Assembly (NCBI GenBank): GCA_033060915.1
Contig: CM065378.1
Location: forward strand, 31,632,501 to 31,696,500
Direction of reading: 5' to 3'
Length of the DNA: 64,000 nucleotides
Source of the DNA: Euryodendron excelsum
Lineage: Eukaryota; Streptophyta; Magnoliopsida; Ericales; Pentaphylacaceae
Below, one piece after another: positions 23,732 through 35,285 of the stretch (position 1 is its first letter; every line of letters starts with the position of its first letter). The translations under genes were made by a program, and so were the position numbers. The notes beneath the pieces are model-generated. The model was given only the letters and a program-made list of their open reading frames with translations, did not search any database and was not told where the DNA came from.

Positions 23732-24341
23732 ATGGGCTGCGTTCACTCCAGAACAACCCACCTCCATACCCCCGACGACGCCTCCTCCCCACCTGACCAC
23801 CCCTCCATACTTGATCCAGGTCCCTGTCTAATAAGAAGAAAATAAACCCGGAAAAGGGAAACGAAAATAAATTTCGGGTTTATGTACTTTTTAAGTTTTT
23901 TTCCCCCCTTCTTTTCTTCCTGCTGTTTGTTTTCTGGAAAACTTCGATTGAGTAAGGCAAAGGAGGTCATCAGGCTTAAGTTGAATGCGGATTTTCTAGT
24001 TTCTTTTGTTTTACTGCTTTTTCTCACTAACCAAACAGTCTTGTTTTCGAGCGATGACTGTTTCAGTCTGATAATCGTTTCCTCTTTGCCTTGCCTGAAT
24101 TTTTTTTTTGACGATTAAAGCTCATGGGGATCATCTCCAAGGTGACCAAGTTCCGTCATTCAAAGAGTACGGTCTCGCCGAGCTTGGAAAGGCCACCAAT
24201 GGGTTCAGCAGCGACTACATCGTCTCCGAGACCGGTGAGAAAGCCCCTAACGTCGTGTACAGGGGCAAACTCGACAACAATCGCTTAGTCGCTGTGAAAC
24301 GTTTCCCTAAACAGTCATGGCCTGACGCGCAACAGTTCGTG
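23732..24341 (+). pseudogene. 5' fragment of a BSK-type receptor-like cytoplasmic kinase
   Basis: Two exons, 23732-23819 and 24121-24341, joined in phase by a GT..AG intron. Exon 1 starts MGCVHSR, an N-myristoylation and palmitoylation signal typical of membrane-bound brassinosteroid-signalling kinases (BSK). Exon 2 gives VPSFKEYGLAELGKATNGFS, SETGEKAPNVVYRGKL and VAVKRFPKQSWPDAQQFV, the BSK kinase N-lobe including the lysine-bearing VAVKRF strand. A donor GTATAA follows. I find none of the later exons (the EEAR segment, catalytic loop, C-lobe or TPR tail) before the next gene at about 27 kb. The gene is therefore truncated, although the two exons themselves have no stops. An 89-bp direct repeat flanks it. 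It could be a captured gene piece or a gene whose 3' part was deleted. Confidence 0.75.
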
Positions 24342-25655
24342 GTATAATTCCTGATTTCACAAATTCATATTTGTACATGCATAACAGACCTATATACCTA
24401 CATTATCACACCTGTGTGCAATTTTTGATTATTGTCGAAAATAATATTATTAGATATAATAGTTGTTATTCAATTACTGTATTTAATCGTCGTTATAGTG
24501 AATTTAATCACCGAACAAGATATAATCATATAAATTTCAGTAAGTAAATTGGATAGGCACAGTTTGAAATTTGTAAATAAGATAACTACTGTTAACCCAA
24601 CTTCAAAATGTATTAGAGTAGAAGATTAAGAATTCAAGATTATTTAGAATCTAATTAATTTAGGAATTTTATTTTCAATAGGATTAGGAATTTAGGATTG
24701 GTTGTTATTCTATTTTTATTTTATTTCCTAATTGAATATTGCCATATGGGTACATGAACAATAGTGCAAGGAATTTTCAGATTTTGGCATTATTTTTTTT
24801 TTTTTGACAGCAATCCAAATTTGAAGAATATTTTTTGTTGTAAAGAAAAAGAATTAATGCAGACAATCAAAGACGTATTTGATGTACAAGTTTATTTCGT
24901 GTGTATCAAAATAAACAGATTTTTTTTGGAATTGTATTTTCTCCATTAAAATAAAAATTTGTTTATTTTTTAATATCAGTTTATCCAATTTGATATTTGA
25001 AGATTCAAATTTTATTTTGTTTAACACCAACACAAATTTTGAATTAACTACTTTATAAATTCACAAATTTTGAATTATTTAATTCAAAATGAGATATTCC
25101 ATTTGCACCAAAATATATAAATTAATACCCTAACACTACAAATAGTGGGATAAAAAAAATTAGTTACTAAGGAATCTTGACATAGTTGACTATAAAATCA
25201 CCTATGCCAATATAATTTTTTTATTAATTACACCGTCTATTAATCGAAACCTTCTTTCGTGTGTAATTTCATTTAACAACAACCAATAGCAAATGCATGC
25301 ACAATTGCATGCATTTGAGTATTAGTATTTTAATTTATTTTAGTGGAAACTTTAAAGGAAAAGAATTGGCCACCTTTTTTTATACTCATGCAACAAAAAA
25401 AAAAACTCAATTGTCACATTGGATCCTATATTTTGGGAGTAATTATCATTCCTACCATTTCATTATAAATAGTATAGTCTAATCCTTGTACTATCTAATG
25501 TCACTTCTTTCCAAACTAAAAAAAAAAAAGATTATTAGAATAGTTTAGATTGGCCATACTGTCAACTACTTTTGCTTCTTTTCATTTTGTCTTCTCTTTC
25601 TCTTCCTCCTTTTTCAACTCTATACCTCCTCCAGGCCTCCCTCATTACTTTTTTG

Positions 25656-25700
<45 letters not shown>

Positions 25701-26950
25701 CAAATCTAAGGCATATAGATTTGGTCCCCAAAACTTGTTCTTATCACTTGTACCTTGCACCCTCTCCAAATGGGTAGCATTAGGTTGGTTCTAAGTAGAT
25801 CTAGATAGGTTCTAGCAGGCTAATTCGGTTTATTATTGGATGAACTGCATTGTTGATATTGATTCCAAAATATAAAGAGAGGTATAGATAGTTCATGAAC
25901 AGTTGCCGTTCATGAGATGGCCAAGAATTACCCTCGAGAAGTAGATGGCATGAGTTTAAGTCATCTCCTTAGGACCACTCTTAAGGATTTGTCCTATAAT
26001 TATCTTGTGTGTTTAGAGTAGGAGGATTGCATATGCTTAAGAGATTAGTCGAGTATTGTAAGAAATTCATACACCTTGCTGGTAAAAAGGAAGTCAGCCC
26101 ATGCCTTGCCCAACCTGAATTTAGGGATAGTTTCACATTTTCTTCTTAGAAATTGTTTTTGGTCGTGCTCCTAAGATTGGGCTTGCATTAATTCTTTTAG
26201 TCTCAACCTCAAGTTGGACGGAGTGTAAAAGAGGCCCTTACCTGAAGATGCACGTGAAGATAAATGTGTAATAAACAAAATGAGATGACTATGTGTAATA
26301 GTAAATGTGGTAGTTGGCTTTGTGATATTAGTGTAAGTTTGGTCATGTCATATATTTGTGTTGTGTCAAGCAATAACTTAGACTAGCCGCAAGGTTAAGA
26401 GTAGTCTTTGCAGTATCATTATTGCACAAACGTATTGTGTCATATCTATCTACTTGGTAAAACACCCTTATAGATGTATATAAGGTGTTCAAAGACTCAC
26501 TCAATAGAGAATAAGTCCTTCCAAATATGAGGATTAGCGATTGCGTCATATAGGGTTGAAAATGACTAGTAGGGGTTCAACAAGCTTAGCTTGAAAACTT
26601 ATCTAATTTAAAAATATATTCATCCTTCACTCTTTTATCTCTCAAGTCAATCTCAAATGAATTTTAATTAAGTCGATTATGAACCGAACTTAAGTAATTT
26701 GATTTATTTTTTATTGCTTATAATCTTATTGAGGGAAATTCATGTCAAATTCAAAAAATTAAAAAGTTTTAAACTGTGTTTAAAAATGTGTTTAAACTTA
26801 TCGTTATTTACATAACAAACAGATCTCAAACGAACAATCTCAACACTAGTTGAACACAAATAACTTGATTTGTTTTACAACTTAGAATAGGTTCGTTGAA
26901 AACTTGGCAGGGTCAGTCAATTCCAAAGCCCCACTCCTTTTACGATCGAA
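24342..26950. other. Intergenic between the BSK fragment and the second eIF4A
   Basis: No kinase exon or other gene seen. Includes AT-rich DNA, a (TC)n microsatellite at about 25659-25694 and the second 89-bp repeat. The frames at 25297-25777 and 26343-26549 are low complexity or featureless. Confidence 0.5.
24623..24711. repeat. 89-bp direct repeat, copy B
   Basis: Same-orientation copy of 23538-23626 with three mismatches, lying about 280 bp after the last BSK exon. Confidence 0.85.
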
Positions 26951-26961
26951 CGCGGCATAAT

Positions 26962-27228
26962 TGGGCTTTCCCTAGGATGGGTCTAGGCCCTTGTGTTCAG
27001 AGCCCATTTCTCCGTTCTCAAAACGACGTAGCGTGGAGCGCCGAATGTGGAAGTCGCACCAGGGGCAGAATGGGAAAAGGGCAATTTAATAGCTGCAAAA
27101 TCCCTAAACAAATACTACTGCTTATCCTCTCGACGTTACACATACATATATATTGTTCTCACACTCACTGTTCCGTTCCTTAACTCCGCGGCATAGATCC
27201 GAGGAGTTTGGGAAAACCCTAACCCTAG
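26962..27228 (+). promoter_or_regulatory. Promoter and leader motifs of the canonical eIF4A: site II and telo box
   Basis: TGGGCT at 26962 and AGCCCA at 27001 are site II-type elements in both orientations. AAACCCTAACCCTAG at 27214-27228 is a doubled telo box. This combination is typical of plant genes for ribosome and translation components that are active in dividing cells. No TATA box is obvious. Confidence 0.55.
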
Positions 27229-27297
27229 AAAAACAGATCAATCGCACACACTCTCTATCTTCATCCAGAGGTTTCAACGATCTTTCACTGTTATCAG

Positions 27298-28496
27298 GTA
27301 GTTACGGAGAATTTTCATCTTTTTCTTCCTGTATCTATGTATTGCAAGTACTGAAAAAATTGATTCTTATAGTTTGAGTTTCGCCTATGATTGATGTTGA
27401 AAATTAGAGTTGTTCTCCTCCAAGTTCCTTGATTTGATTTTTGTTTGGATTGAAGATCTATATACGATTTTATTCCCGTCTCTCCAGATTTATGATGGTG
27501 TTTAATATGTTTCTGATTAACTGCTCACTTTTGCTTAAATATTGCTGTTTATCCCCCATGAAATTGTGCTATATATTATCATGAGTTTGAATATGTTTAT
27601 GAAGACTGGTAATCTACTTCATTCTGTTCTAGTTTTTATGTGGTAAATTGGTTTTGTTTACAAGAGAATGAGGAGGACTGGATGCGCAAGCAGGATATTT
27701 GTGTAAAGCGAACAAAAGACAATAAAAAAGAGGTTTTGGATGAAGATAATGTATATGATATTTGCCCCCAAAGTTGGCTTAATAAATGGGCAAAACATCC
27801 CATCTTATTCTGTTACATATTAATATGCAAGCCAAGTTACAGCATAGGTAAATGGTTTTATTGGGTATGCAAGATTTCATTTAGCATGTAGCTTATTGTT
27901 ATAGTCACCCTTTAATTATATTCTAAATGCTTTTTGCTTTTTTTGGAAGCAATATTGTTGGGTTGGCATTCTCAAGTGTACTTTTTGGATTAGAAGTTCT
28001 ATTCCCCCCCTTTTTTTTAACATCGAACCCCGGAGAGTAATTGTGCACGGTTCCTTTTGCCATTTTGTCAGTGGAAGTTGGGTTTTTCTTCCAATTCTCT
28101 TCTTTGAGTTCAGTTGGAAATAGTCTCTGGTTTTTTATTACATTTTCCTTTGCCCGTATCTTGAAGTTGATATTTGACATATTTATCAAATTACTAATCA
28201 ACCAGTCCACAAAACCTGCATATGTTTATGGTTCCCTAAATATAAAGTTGGGTTTTCCAAATTTTGGTCGTCAAATTGTTATCTATTTCATTAATTATTG
28301 GAGTTAGCTTTCCATTAGATTTGCTTTAGCTGGCTGAAAGATAAATGCGAAAGTACTATTTTGACTTTTAATCACAGAATACCATCTATATACTGGCTCA
28401 ATTTCATAACCATAGTTGGTGTGACTTGTCTGTGAGGTGAAAGGTTTTCAATGGAATTGTGCTTATGAGTAGTATTTATTTTCTTACTAGTTGCAG
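27298..28496 (+). other. Probable 5' UTR intron of the canonical eIF4A
   Basis: Donor GTAGTT after TTATCAG and acceptor TAGTTGCAG ending two bases before the ATG bracket about 1.2 kb with no coding signal. This matches the leader intron inferred for the sister copy. Confidence 0.6.
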
Positions 28497-28498
28497 AC

Positions 28499-30654
28499 AT
28501 GGCTTCTCAAGCGCCAGAGGGTTCTCAATTTGATACTCGTCAATATGATGCCAAAATGAGTGAGTTGTAAGTTTCTGTCTTCCATAAACATTAGTTGTAG
28601 TTTTACTGGAAATAGGATGGGTTAACTTCTTGTTTCTTTATGTAGTTATTATAAGATAGTAACTTCTTCTCCTTTTCCTTCTTCTGATGGCATTGATAAT
28701 ACTCATGTTTGGTTTGGTCAATTGTTGGTCTCAGAATTGGGACGGCTGATGGAGAAGAATTCTTCACCTCATATGATGAAGTTTATGACAGTTTTGATGC
28801 AATGGGCTTACAAGAAAATCTGCTGCGGGGCATCTATGCCTATGGTATACTTCTTTTTGAAAAAAAAAAATTCATTATAAATTTCTATGAAGCAAACTTT
28901 CCTGTTTCCTTGACTGAATTAGGGGCCATGTGCAGAGATAGCTTCAACACTGCCTGATCAGATCTTAACCATCTGATTGGAGCTCTTCCATCTCTATTGT
29001 CTATGCATTTAGAATTGATGTGATATGAATACTCATCCGCTTATCACAAATAGAATAAGAGTACTTGGGGTTAACTATATATGTGCAAAACTGGTAGACT
29101 GTCTATTTGAGGATTTAGGTCGTACAGCGTTACAAAACACTGCCTTTTAAATCTTGTTTATATTCTGAGGCTCCCTTCCTGCACCATGAGGATCTGAAAC
29201 TTGGATCTGAATGTTTTTGAAGGTTTTGAGAAGCCCTCTGCAATTCAGCAAAGGGGGATAGTTCCCTTCTGCAAAGGACTTGATGTAATTCAACAAGCAC
29301 AGTCTGGAACTGGAAAAACTGCAACATTCTGTTCTGGAATTCTGCAGCAGCTTGATTATGTCTTAGTTGAGTGCCAAGCGTTGGTTCTTGCACCCACTCG
29401 TGAACTTGCCCAGCAAATCGAGAAGGTCATGCGAGCACTGGGTGACTATCTTGGTGTGAAGGTTCATGCTTGTGTAGGAGGGACCATTGTGCGTGAAGAT
29501 CAGCGCATTCTGTCAAGTGGGGTTCATGTTGTTGTTGGTACTCCTGGTCGAGTATTCGACATGTTGCGGAGACAGTCACTTCGCCCCGATTACATCAAAA
29601 TGTTTGTGTTGGATGAAGCAGATGAAATGCTTTCACGAGGTTTCAAAGATCAGGTCCTTAATTTTTCTTCGATTTGTTTGTTTTGTTAATATGCATTCTG
29701 CTACAATTAGCTGGCATTTTTAGCATTAGGTCATCGTATTTCTGTTCTGGCATTTCATAACTTTTCTTTTGATACCTTTTTATATTGATGAAAGGGACAA
29801 TATCTATATAAGGAATAATATTTCATCATTTATGCGCTAATTATTGATTGGATGATTTTAGGTTTTTGAGGTGTATATTCATTTATTATGTTGGTATGCC
29901 ATATGCTCTTGGTTTCTTAAGCTGATCTTGCAGCTACATTGTACTGGGATGAGTTTCAGTTCAAGCTGCTTGCAATTTGAAGTGTTCCCATCTAATGCCA
30001 AAAAATTGTTCCTGTCAGATCTATGATATTTTCCAGTTGCTGCCACCCAAAATCCAGGTTGGGGTGTTCTCTGCCACAATGCCACCTGAGGCCCTTGAAA
30101 TCACTAGGAAATTCATGAATAAACCTGTGAGGATTCTGGTGAAACGTGATGAACTTACTCTTGAGGGTATCAAGCAATTTCATGTCAATGTTGACAAGGA
30201 GGAATGGAAGCTTGAGACACTTTGTGATCTCTATGAAACCTTGGCCATAACCCAAAGTGTCATCTTTGTTAACACCCGGCGCAAGGTTGACTGGCTCACT
30301 GACAAAATGCGCAGCCGTGATCACACAGTCTCTGCCACCCATGGAGACATGGATCAAAACACGAGAGATATCATCATGCGGGAATTCCGGTCTGGTTCCT
30401 CGCGTGTGCTCATCACCACTGATCTTTTGGCCCGTGGAATTGACGTCCAGCAAGTCTCTCTTGTGATCAATTATGATCTCCCCACCCAGCCAGAGAACTA
30501 CCTCCATCGAATTGGACGAAGTGGACGGTTTGGGAGGAAGGGTGTTGCCATCAACTTTGTGACCAAAGATGATGAGAGGATGCTGTTTGACATCCAGAGG
30601 TTCTATAATGTGGTAATTGAGGAGCTCCCAGCAAACGTTGCTGATCTCCTTTAA
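28499..30654 (+). CDS. EIF4A: Eukaryotic initiation factor 4A (eIF4A), canonical copy
   Basis: Four coding exons: 28499-28566, 28735-28844, 29223-29653 and 30019-30654. They give 414 residues with intact phase; introns 1-3 are bounded by GTAAGT..CTCAG, GTATAC..TGAAG and GTCCTT..TGTCAG. The protein starts MASQAPEG and keeps the full plant eIF4A set: [60 protein letters not shown] and [15 protein letters not shown]. The end is [11 protein letters not shown]. It is an ATP-dependent RNA helicase of the cap-binding complex eIF4F, acting in the cytoplasm on structured mRNA leaders. Exon 3 (431 bp) and exon 4 (636 bp) have exactly the same lengths as in the minus-strand copy, so the two arose by duplication. 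One small change from the usual text is GGTIVREDQ for GGTSVREDQ. Confidence 0.96.
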
Positions 30655-33600
30655 GGGGTTTTGATTGGGTGAGGTAAAGTGTTTTCTCCTTGGAAGTTTT
30701 ATATCATCTTATTCCTTAGGATTTAGCACCTTGATTAAACATGAATGAGACTTACAATTGGGGAATTTGGGCCCTATGGTTTACGTAGGGGACTCATCTG
30801 TGCCCAATTTGCTTGTATTAAGAATCCATTGTTAAAAATTTTGTTGCTTTGCTTTTGTATTGTAAGTTTCTAAAAGAACTTGTAAAAGGGGATGTTATTT
30901 GAAGTGACGTTATTTAGTTCTACAGTTGGCCTTTAAGTTTGTGCATGAGAATGAATATTAAATTGTGCATCTCTTGTTCATGTCAGCTGATTGGAGTTAT
31001 ACCGAATCTTTTTGCCTTTGATTTTTGCTTCTAGAATTGTTTACTTTTAAGGCTTAAGTTCTGTACTTTATCCTTTCTTCTTCTTTCTAATTTGAATTTG
31101 GGCTTTCAGATTCATTTTAACCGTGACTATCCTAATCAACTCATGCATCCTTGATTCTTCATTTTTTACAAGTCATAGTTGGAGTCATTGTCGGTCAAGT
31201 TGCAGGTTGGTTTTTATCCGTGTCACACTGTCGTTCTGTGGACTTGGTAAGGTTTGGATGTGTCCTAAATCCAGCTGGACTACTAGAAATAGGCAGATAA
31301 AGTGAGAAACTGCCGTTATTCCTTTTCACTGGCATTTGCGTGCCCTCTGCCTGATGGGTTTGTAACTGGCAATGCTTGATAGGAATGCCCAGTCAGAGTA
31401 ATGTGTAAATTTCAATAGGAGTTGAGGAAATCAAATATTAGTTGGATTTGAATGGGGGTTTTATACTAGTTGTGACTGATTTCGATCATTTGAATCGTTT
31501 GTTTAGGATTCCTTCTGAGCATTAGAGCTATTTTCTGTTATTATGTATAGATAATTTTATCAAAATATTCTATTGAAATTTTATGCCAACCGGTAGAAGT
31601 TGAGCTGCCAATTCTGCCATTGATGGGAGGTTAGGGCTTGTCTGTTTTGCCCCATGTCATGCATTTCACATAGGCTCCGTTTGGTAGAGCTTAAATGTAG
31701 CTTTTTATTATTTATTTATTTATTTTGGCTTATGAGTGAAAAGCAAAAAGGTTGAAAATATTTTACTTTTTTACTTATAAGTCAAAAAAAGGCAAGTCGA
31801 ACAGGCTTGAAAAAAGTTAGATCAAACTAGCCCATAGTGCAGGGAGAGTATTGCATTCATCTATAAGGAGTCTTCTTTTCACATATTGCAACATTTTAAG
31901 CATCCCAGCCCAGGCTTGAGCCAGAAAGCCAATCTTTTTGGGCATATCTATTACTTGTTCAAGAATTCTGTTCTATCAGGGAATGGACTCTCCAAAGTCC
32001 AAACAATTAAGCGTGCGCATCATGTTTCGTTCAATCTGCCGGCCATGTCTCTGGAAATAGCTTTGAAGAATAAGCTCTAAATATTATTTTGACTAACAGG
32101 ATGCCCATGCATAACTTCCTGAAGCATTTTCCATACAAACAGTTCCTTTTTCCCGAATTTTATCCTCAAAAGTCTATTTCAGTTTTATCAACAGGATAGC
32201 TTTCTCACCTTCGTTAATGGGTTGGACTTCATTGACTTAGTTTTGAAAGTTGGGAGTTTTCAAAGAGAAAAATTAATAGTTGGAAAATAACATTATAAAT
32301 TGAAATAGAGTTTGAGAGGACAAACTGGTAATTTATCCTACAAGTACTGGAATTTTGGAGAAGAGAGAAGGGAAGAAAAGAGTTTGTGGTGGTGAAGCCT
32401 CCATGGCCTTGTGAGACTACCTTAATGCTATCTGTTTCAAATGTGGACCAAACATCTTTCCTGGAGTTGAGTGTGAAAATAATTATATGCTATTTTTTAT
32501 GACACTGTATAATCCAATTATAGTTGCATCTGGAAATGACTTTGTGGCATATGCCAATAATACAAGAGTTGTTACATACCACTCTTAAGGCCTTGAATTT
32601 TTTATCTTCCTAAGGCTTTAATATTGACACTAAAAATGTAGTCATGTAGGCACTACAATACATGCAATTTTAGGTTTGTGGGGATATAAAAAGACAGGAG
32701 TGCCCCTCAATGTCTCTTGATGTGCTTGATTTGAAGGTATTTTTGTCTTTTCAAATATTTTTGCCTTAAACAAAATTCGAGGCTGTCCTATTAATAGGAC
32801 CACCCATATTTCTTTATGTGAATGAGATCTCATTTTGCAAATATTCCAAAAGAAACAGAATGCTAAAAATTGAGATGCTTGAAGGAAAGTGGCAATCTTG
32901 CGTACAACTTTTGCTCTTCTTAGAATAACATTTAGTTTTTATCTTTTTTTCAATGAAAATATAAGAAAGAAAGAAAAGGCAAAAGCTAGGAGTTACCCTG
33001 CTTTCTTCTTACTTTCAAGTTTCAAATTTCAGACCTATGCATCAAAAGGATGTTTGAAGTTTTGATACAAGCCTAAATCGAATATTTGGTTTTAGAGATT
33101 ATAGTTTGGATTCATTCCACTCTCTTGGCATTTTAGTAAATCTTATCCACGAATTGTTCCAAGAATTGGCATTTATATGTACATAAACATGTTTATTTTA
33201 TTTTGTCAACTAAGGTTGGCCAAGTGTATGAAATAGATGAGCTGTGGTTTGAATTTTAATCTCCACAAGCAAAACTCGTGGCCCATTTTCAGCAAAAGAA
33301 ATCCCATTTTCAAGGGAGAGCCCAAGAATTCAAGAAAGCTTTAGAAATGTGGTTCGCTTTGATTTGATGTTTGAATCTTTTTTAATAAAGAACTCTTAGG
33401 AAAATAGAAAACCATGATGCAGAGATTGTAAATACTGCACACAATTGTAGAAAGCGTAATTGCATGAGTTGGGTAGACCAAGCCTTTGATTAGAAACACA
33501 CTTTCTTAATACAAGTCTATATTATAGTAATTTTTAATTACAAAAAATATCATTACCACATTATTTTTGTAAATTTTTTGGTATAATTTTTTTATAAGAT

Positions 33601-34210
33601 TAAAAAAAAATCTTGTTTACCAGATTATAAAAGAACATCCACTATGTAAAAATTAAAAATAAAAGATGATTTTATTGGGAACACACGCCTAACTTTTGTT
33701 ACGGGAAAAGACTAAAAAAAATTACTCCTATTTACAAATTGACTAATAGTGATCTCCTTGACTGGTCAATCATTGAAAATGGCTGCAAAAAATGATTCCC
33801 ATTTCCCCTCAAACAATGGCATGATTGGCATCTAAACTCAATTATCTATCGAGAAAAATTAATATATATATATATATATATATCTGTTTATATTATATAT
33901 GAGCTTATTTTAAATTTTTTTATTTGACTTATACGTTAAAAATTAATTATTTTTTATTTTTTTCTTTTATATACTAAAAATAAATAAACAACTAAAATTA
34001 AAAAAATTAATTTTTTTTATTTATAAGTTTAAAAAATTCAAATCATACTAAACTGGTTATTATTGTACACATGAGGAATGTATTCAACTAGGGAAATAGC
34101 CTGGTGCTGTTTTTTCTGTCTGGCACCCAACTTTGTAGAATTCCATTCTTCCCTACCTGCCAGATCAGAAGAGCCAAATCGTTAACTTTGATCAATCTCT
34201 TTGTGAATCC
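30655..34210. other. Intergenic between eIF4A and the DUF3511 gene
   Basis: The first few hundred bases are the eIF4A 3' UTR. A CTCCGTTTGGTAG motif at 31676 and a loosely matching CGAACAGGCTT at about 31799 hint at an old MITE. A (TA)n run lies at about 33862-33883. No convincing gene. Confidence 0.5.
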
Positions 34211-34570
34211 ATGGGAGATTACAGCTCAAAGTCATATGTTGATGGCAGGATGCAAGTGGAGAGCTACTATGGATACAAACCCAGTTCAAACCCTCATGAC
34301 CTGAGGTCTTACGGTAGCTCATATGCTTCTTCTTATGCACCACCATCAACCCAGATGGGTCGTGTGAAAGACTGGAAGTTGAAGAAAGGAAAAAGCACAA
34401 GTGGGTCTTCTTCAAAATCTTGGGGTTTCAATGATCCTGAGTTCCAGAGGAAGAAGAGGGTTGCCAGCTATAAGGTTTACTCTGTTGAAGGGAAGGTCAA
34501 AGGGTCCCTGAGGACGAGCTTCAAGTGGCTTAAGGATAGGTTCACCCAGGTGGTCTATGGGTGGAGGTGA
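34211..34570 (+). CDS. DUF3511 family protein, At5g11970-like
   Basis: Single exon, 119 residues, start ATG at 34211. The N-terminal half is rich in Ser, Tyr and Pro with low complexity (MGDYSSKSYVDGRMQVESYY). The C-terminal half carries the DUF3511 core: SKSWGFNDPEFQRKKRVASY, KVYSVEGKVKGSLRTSF, then KWLKDRFTQVVYGW. The core is highly basic and small. No signal peptide or membrane segment is seen. The biochemical role of this land-plant family is unknown. In Arabidopsis, as I recall, its homologue lies next to NIPA9 and LOG8, which also follow here. Confidence 0.93.
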   Translation: MGDYSSKSYVDGRMQVESYYGYKPSSNPHDLRSYGSSYASSYAPPSTQMGRVKDWKLKKGKSTSGSSSKSWGFNDPEFQRKKRVASYKVYSVEGKVKGSLRTSFKWLKDRFTQVVYGWR

Positions 34571-35029
34571 TTTTTGAGTAATCAGCTACTACTTAGCTTT
34601 CACGTTTTGTGCTTGATAACTGTGTGACAAATTAAAAGTTGTGTCATGGGCAGTCATCATAAATTCATGATGTGGGTTTTCGAGAAAATGAAATAATTTC
34701 TTTTCTTCTTTTTGACGTAAATTTTGATACTTCTTCTTTTAGATTCTTAATGGATTGAAATCCTTGTATGATCCTTTTAATGATTCTTGATGCATGCTGT
34801 TGTATATATATATATATATATGTAATATGTCTACACATATGTAGATTATCACCCACGCCACGGTGAGTGATGAAATTCTAAGCCATGGGCTTTCATCATA
34901 AACTCATGGTGTGGATTTTCGATTGATGAACTAGTTCTTTTCTCTAAATTTAGTTGTTTATACATTTCTATATGTTCATTTGGATTTAATTTCAACTTAG
35001 TGATTCTTTACAAATTCTGGTTGGTGGTG

Positions 35030-35285
35030 TATATTGTGTGCTGTAAGGCTTCTACTTGTAAGGATATGCCGTGGGGATTCCGTGGAGAAGCTTCAACTGG
35101 GTCAGGGTCATATGCGTTGAGGTGTTAATGACGGTGGTGATTCCTTTCTTGGTGTTATTTTTTATATTCCAAGATTCTAATAGTGCGATAAACTAATAGT
35201 TGTGTGTCAGCCAAATCTTAGACATGTGGGCTGTCACCATAGATTCAAGATTTGGGTTATCTAATTTGAACTACTTTTCTTTGTA
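35030..35285 (+). pseudogene. Degenerate tandem copy of the DUF3511 gene's 3' end
   Basis: GCTGTAAGGCTTCTAC near 35038 and GAAGCTTCAACTGGGTCAGG near 35087 resemble GCTATAAGGTTTAC near 34468 and GAGCTTCAAGTGGCTTAAGG near 34517 of the intact gene. About 560 bp later than in the original come similar 3' UTR phrases: GTGTGTCAGCC, GTGGGCTGTCACCATAGATT. A third block of UTR-like text lies at 34880-34944 (CATGGGCTTTCATCATAAAC). The coding frame is broken. I infer a partial tandem duplication; alignment by eye only. Confidence 0.45.

Noticed and set aside
29992..30507. 171-codon minus-strand frame opposite eIF4A exon 4
   Set aside because: Shadow of the highly constrained eIF4A coding sequence.
31676..31815. 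Possible MITE with CTCCGTTTGGTAG end
   Set aside because: The right end pairs too poorly to define an element; mentioned only as a hint in the intergenic entry.
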